From positions 23,423,740 to 23,487,739 of the forward strand of contig JARCOQ010000012.1 of assembly GCA_029207755.1 (NCBI GenBank): 64,000 nt of DNA. Reading direction: 5' to 3'. Positions within the stretch are counted from its first letter, which is position 1. The number at the start of each line of letters is the position of its first letter. Positions 59,201 through 64,000 of the stretch are shown here, piece by piece. The notes beneath the pieces were generated by a model. That model was not told the origin of the DNA. It saw only the letters and a list, made by a program, of their open reading frames with translations, and did no database searches. Source of the stretch: Chamaea fasciata. Its lineage: Eukaryota; Chordata; Aves; Passeriformes; Sylviidae. The position numbers and the translations under genes were made by a program.

Positions 59201-62200
59201 TCTTCCATGACAGTGCTTGCTCCCCTCTCCAGGATGTGTTGTGGAGTGTTGTGTCATGGGGTATGGGCTGGGCATACAGGGTGATTTCAAAGCCTTCTGA
59301 CACCAAGATTCCATATCTCTGCAGCCACAGAAATAGTCTAATCATCCTAACAGTAACCCTGGGGTGGGAAGCTGCTGTAGGACCTTTTGACAGATATGTC
59401 TGTCCCCTGGGTGTTTATTGGAAATGGAGATTGTTTTCCAGCACACTGTGGGCATCTCATGTGCAGAGAGAGGGACATTGTTGAGCTGGGAGTGTCCCTG
59501 ACTTCATTCACAAGCAGCAGCTGGAATATTATACTTTTTCTCCAGGTGTTTCTTCATGACATAGATATGGTTTTTCAGCTGACAGGAAACCTTTTATAAG
59601 TTCAAAACAGAACCAGCAGCTACAATAATGTTTCAGAGCAAAAGAGTAGCCATAGACACGTGCTTTTCTTTCACAGTTCAAAAAACAATATTACAAAGAA
59701 CACTATTTCTTTTGAACCTATCTCAGCTGTCAGATTTTGCTCTGCTGTGCACAAGCACTACTCAAAGTGGAGTTATTTTACAGATGTGTGTAACTGCTTC
59801 TTGTAAATGACTGTAATTTTTTTTCCAGAGAATTCATTTTAGTTCCACTGATCATCCTCCATTTTTCTATCCCTTCCTACTGACATGTCAAGATAATTCC
59901 TTATAACAGTCATTAAAGCATAAGAGATTATAGAAAAAAAATCTTCTTGCTATTTTACTTCCAAAATTGGTAAATATCTGGTTAAAGATAAGATATTGAT
60001 CCACATGAGTTTTAGCATCAGGCACTCAACTTGAATTTAGGAACTACAGATTCTTCATTTTCCTTTCACTTTTAGAAACACTTTAAACATACAGAACACA
60101 GAAGCAGAAGAAGAAACAGGCTTTTATTATGGGATAGTTGGGATTCTTCACGGAATCATTTTGAAGGATGACAGGTTGCCCATAGCCTGGGCAAAAATTA
60201 AATCTACTCCATGTGTTTCAAGTGTTACTAAACAACAAAAAATGACAGGAATCTTCTCATTCCAAAGGGCTCAAATAGGAAAAGCAGCTTCTGATCAAAC
60301 CTAAACATCAAGGTGGAATATTTAATTTCAAAAAGTAATTATGGTACAGAAAAAGAAATTACCGTGATCATTACTGTGATGTTCTTCAATAAGAATGTAG
60401 GCATGTATTCTTGTTAATTCATTTATATAAAGCATTTTCCTGCAAGAGTTTTTATTATCATTGGAAAAAATAACTCACTTCCTGTTGCTTTCCATCGCTT
60501 TGTGCCTTAGATAGACACAGAATTTATCTCCTTCTCATAACCTCACGAGGTATCAAGAGTCTTTAACATTCATACCCAAACCCTTGGATTTGAATTTTTT
60601 CACATCTATTCAACTTTGAACGTTTAGGATGAAACTTCTTATACTGTTTTCAGTCTTTGGCTGGAGTGTTTTATGGAATTATACAGCAAAAACCACACAA
60701 TTTGTCACCTGGATCATTCCTTGAAAGAGTTACCTAGAATCAATTTATATTTAAATCTCTTTCTTTCCATATCCATAAGAAATGCTTCAAAATTTCAGAA
60801 GTCGGCAAAACAGTCTATATAATTGAAGTAAAAATTTCCATTTCTTTCTAATTTTAGACTGAGATTTTATTGCTCCCTATTTGAAACATTTATATGCAAT
60901 GAATACATCAGCTTTTTAGTAGGCTGAGCTGTATTATTTCATTTCAGGCAAACACAAAAGTGTAAAGTGTTTCTGTCTTGTAAGCCCTCACTTACATTTA
61001 AAGAGTAATTTTAAGATAATAGGATTTTGAGGGCAGAATTTAGTCATGGCCTAGCTGTTTGCCAAGGAATGTCCTGTCTCCTAAGCAGGCAGAGCTCCTG
61101 CTCCTTGGTAGGAATGTTATTGAATCCACTAAAGATGACCACAGAAGTCACAATGGGAACATTTGAGGTGACACTGAAATGTAGCAGAGAGGTCAGAAAC
61201 ACAGTCATAAATGGAAATATATGATGCCCATGAAATTAAGGTGATATGACTCAGTTAATAAACTACTTCAATGCTGAAGGGCTATTTCTGTGGAAACATC
61301 TCTTTTATTGGCAGTTGGTAACTTCCCAGCACCTTTTCCATTCCTTTGTTTCACTTACAACTAAGATGATTTCTGAAAATGAACATGAAATTAAACAAAT
61401 AATGGGCAGTAACCAAACATTATTTCAATCCTCTAATAGCTGGTATATATTCAAGAGCACTGTTGTTTCATCTGCCTTGAATATCCAAAATATTGTGCAT
61501 ATTAGCAAGACTTGCCTGGGCTGCTCGGTATGGACATTCCTTGTGGAGTCATTGATGGTCAGAGCAGCACTGGGCTGGGAGTTAATCAGATTTGGAGGAA
61601 TGCAGTGAGTATCTCCCTGCTAACTGACATCTCTTGAGTGCCTGTTAACTGCCTCTTTTCATTGTCTGCCTCTAGACAGGATCCAGCCCCTGAGCTCAAA
61701 CTCCTGCTGGAGGTGGCTGGGGAAAACTGCAAAATGGCTGGAATAGCCAGTTCTACACCTTGGCATAGTCAAGGCAAAGCTTAGAAAAGATTTTAAAATC
61801 TCCTCTCATATTCAAGTGTCTTTGTCAGCACCGCTAACCTCTGTCAAGTTAAAGTTGTAAGGTTAGTTCAGTTCACCGTTTGTAATGGGTCACAAATTTT
61901 CTTTGCAGAGAAAAGGAAGAGGAGCTCCCATCATCCATTCTGCCTTCAGCTGAGGGCTCTGGTTCTTAAAATCTGCTTTACTGCTTCTCCCTCCCTCCTG
62001 CCTTCAAATGAGACTTCATTTAATGAAAAAATATTCAACCAATTCATTAAATCTACTATTGAAAGTACTTTAACAAATGTCAGGGAAGTTGCAACTTTAT
62101 TTCCATTAGTTCTTAAATTCCATATAGTCTAGAGACAAGTAACCTAAATAATATTTATGTTCCTCAAACATAACCACAAAAACACAAAACACTGCCAGGA

Positions 62201-62290
62201 AGAGTTGGAGATTGCTGAGGATGAGCTTAATGGGGGAGCCATTGAAGCCAACAGACCCTTCAAACACCATAGATCTGGACTTTGGTTTTG
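56215..62290. other. AT-rich non-coding stretch
   Basis: No gene recognised over 6 kb. A GC-richer patch at about 57,960-58,260 has overlapping frames of 95-96 codons, none resembling a known protein. Confidence 0.55.
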
Positions 62291-62294
62291 GTTT

Positions 62295-62360
62295 TATGGT
62301 CATAAAATAGTTTGGATTGGAAGAGACTTTGATGACCATCCAATTCCAACAATATATCAT
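62295..62360 (-). mobile_element. Short CR1 3' end
   Basis: Minus-strand CR1 tail only: 'tcataaaatagtttggattg' followed by 'gatgaccatccaattccaac'. About 65 bp remain. Confidence 0.6.
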
Positions 62361-62364
62361 TGTT

Positions 62365-63405
62365 CCAAAAAAAATATTTTTGTAGTTTAATAGGGTTGCT
62401 TTGGAAATCTGCAGTAGTTTGGTAGAAATTTGTCACATCCTGTATATTTTGAAAGAAATAGGCTAAAAAAATTGATATTTTTTTCAGGAAACTTTGCTTT
62501 TGCAGACAATTTTGAATTCATCCTGGGTAAGTATTCCTGCTCCATCCCACATTTCATCTTAACCACATTAAAATGAAGGATTAACTTTTCCACTGTCTAT
62601 CAATAACAGATCCATGGAATAAAAGTGAAATTGTGACCGAGACCCAGTATTTGAATTCCTCTGCAACTGCTAAATCAATATTTGCTTATCCAGCCCAAAA
62701 CTCATGAGTTCAATATTAAAAAACCATTATTACTATATTTACACTCCATCAGAGCTACAGGAACTTTATAGAGCCATGTCCCCATGCTTCTCTATGAATT
62801 TTTTAATCCCAAATTGTATTTAACTCCAGTTTAGATAAAGTGAAAACTAATCAAAAGATATGCCTGGTTCTGGAATGAGTAAATTCAATCTTACTTAAAT
62901 CCTCAAGATATTCCATTCCTTACAGTGAAAATAGTATCCCATCAATAATTTAAATAATTTTGTGAACCTTACGTTCAGTTGTGACTGTCTATAGCACTTT
63001 TGATAGATTTCCATGATAAATCGTAAGCTGAATTTTACTCACAGGAATTGATTGCTTCAGCCATCGTTTCATCAGGCAAATGCAGCATTAGCACTTGAAC
63101 GCTGCAAGGAGAAAATGCAAGCAACAGTCTGGCTATCCAAGGAAATTACTGTGTTTCTATTTTACCGTGTACAGAATTATCACAGCTTTATTAACAGAAA
63201 ACTCTTTTTCTTCTCTATAGATTTGTCAATTGATAGATTCTTTTAATAATATTTAAGGTATTTATCTTGTGTACTGTAAAAATATTAATGTGTTGCTAAT
63301 GCTTAGAAATCAGTCTCATTCAGGAGAACAAACTGAAAAGCTATGGGGTAAAAACATAATTATGTGAAATCTATTGGAACATTTTCCTTTCAGTGAACAT
63401 ATAAC
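62365..63405. other. AT-rich non-coding stretch
   Basis: No gene or clear repeat recognised. Confidence 0.6.
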
Positions 63406-63407
63406 AT

Positions 63408-63515
63408 AAAATCATAAAATTACAGAATATTTGGGGGTGGAAGGGACCCTAGAGACCATCTCATTCCAACCCCATGGGCAAGGGCACCATCCCTAGACCA
63501 GGTCATTAGGAGTTC
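63408..63515 (-). mobile_element. CR1 3' fragment
   Basis: Minus-strand CR1 tail: two 8-bp-like units ('aatcataaaattacagaata'), then 'gggtggaagggaccctagag', 'accatctcattccaacccca' and 'tgggcaagggcaccatccct'. No coding part. Confidence 0.75.
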
Positions 63516-64000
63516 CCTCTTTATGCTTTTACGTAAATGTCTAAAGGAGTCTTTTTTGTTCTTTTTCATGTGCATGTTTTAATCCAGCTTGGAAAAGTGA
63601 ACATGCTAGCAAAATGAAGAGATTATGTCTGAGTATAAAGAAGCAGTTAAACTAATACCTTGTGTATGTTTGGAGTAAAGAGCAAGCAACAGTGAAGTTC
63701 CACTTGAGAAAGGAAATCAAATCAGCCTTCTCAGGAGATAAAAGCAATTCAAACCAGATATTTCATTTAGTAGAAGCTCAATACCTTAGACTAACTTATC
63801 CTAAGGAAAACCCTTTTCATTAAGGATTATCTGTCTCTTTTGCAGAGACATTATTGAAGAGTAATGAATTTAAAAGTCCTTGTAAGCATCAAACTAAGAA
63901 TTCTGGTGCTAAGACAGGACAGCTGATGCCTTCCCTTGGATCCCATGGCTGTCATATGCATCTAATTCTGAGCAGATGAGCTTGTTTTCAATGGAGAACT
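63516..64000. other. AT-rich non-coding stretch
   Basis: No gene or repeat recognised before the window ends. Confidence 0.6.

Overview
This window is vertebrate, almost certainly avian, chromosomal DNA, and I recognise no host protein-coding gene in it. The main evidence is the repeat content. There are about eleven CR1-type LINE copies, most with the CR1 3' end (a 'cct tcc aac c' block followed by 8-bp ATTCTRTG-like units). There are two multi-kilobase endogenous retroviruses (ERVs) without env, several solo LTRs, and long AT-rich intervals without coding signal. The density of ERV-K-like and ERV-L-like insertions would fit a songbird, but that is inference.

Layout. 1-11.4 kb: AT-rich non-coding DNA with one CR1 3' end (5.56-5.92 kb). 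11.47-17.85 kb: ERV1, an old minus-strand betaretrovirus-like (class II) provirus. Read leftwards it runs 5' LTR, leader, gag (matrix, proline-rich segment, capsid, one zinc knuckle), protease, reverse transcriptase, RNase H, integrase, then a 3' LTR that has lost nearly all of U3. It carries many stops and frameshifts. 18-32.6 kb: non-coding DNA with CR1 fragments, a solo LTR with perfect 6-bp target duplications (21,012-21,561) and a GC-rich probable solo LTR (about 25.6-26.5 kb). 32.6-39.4 kb: ERV2, a plus-strand ERV-L-like (class III) provirus bounded by 5-bp GGGAC duplications. It appears to lie inside an older LTR. It is much better preserved: I see three in-frame TGA codons in gag and one in pol, and otherwise long open frames. 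41.56-44.46 kb: a 2.9-kb 5'-truncated CR1 on the minus strand with a very long 3' 8-bp repeat tail. 48.18-49.30 kb: a CR1 copy transformed by two separate tandem expansions (10-bp and 48-bp units). 49.3-64 kb: mostly unremarkable AT-rich DNA with small CR1 pieces and one possible LTR near 55.6-56.2 kb.

How the parts relate. The window is a record of successive retroelement insertions in a gene-poor region. The most unusual items are in ERV2 and the 48-49 kb CR1. ERV2's gag-position ORF starts with several hydrophobic, apparently membrane-spanning segments followed by a three-fold STQ[ST] repeat. It joins an ERV-L-type gag/pol to a tRNA-Lys-type primer site, and its pol frame neither overlaps gag nor has an ATG before the protease active site. 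The 48-49 kb CR1 has an in-frame 16-codon minisatellite grown from CR1 coding sequence. All identifications come from reading the sequence; no database search was possible.
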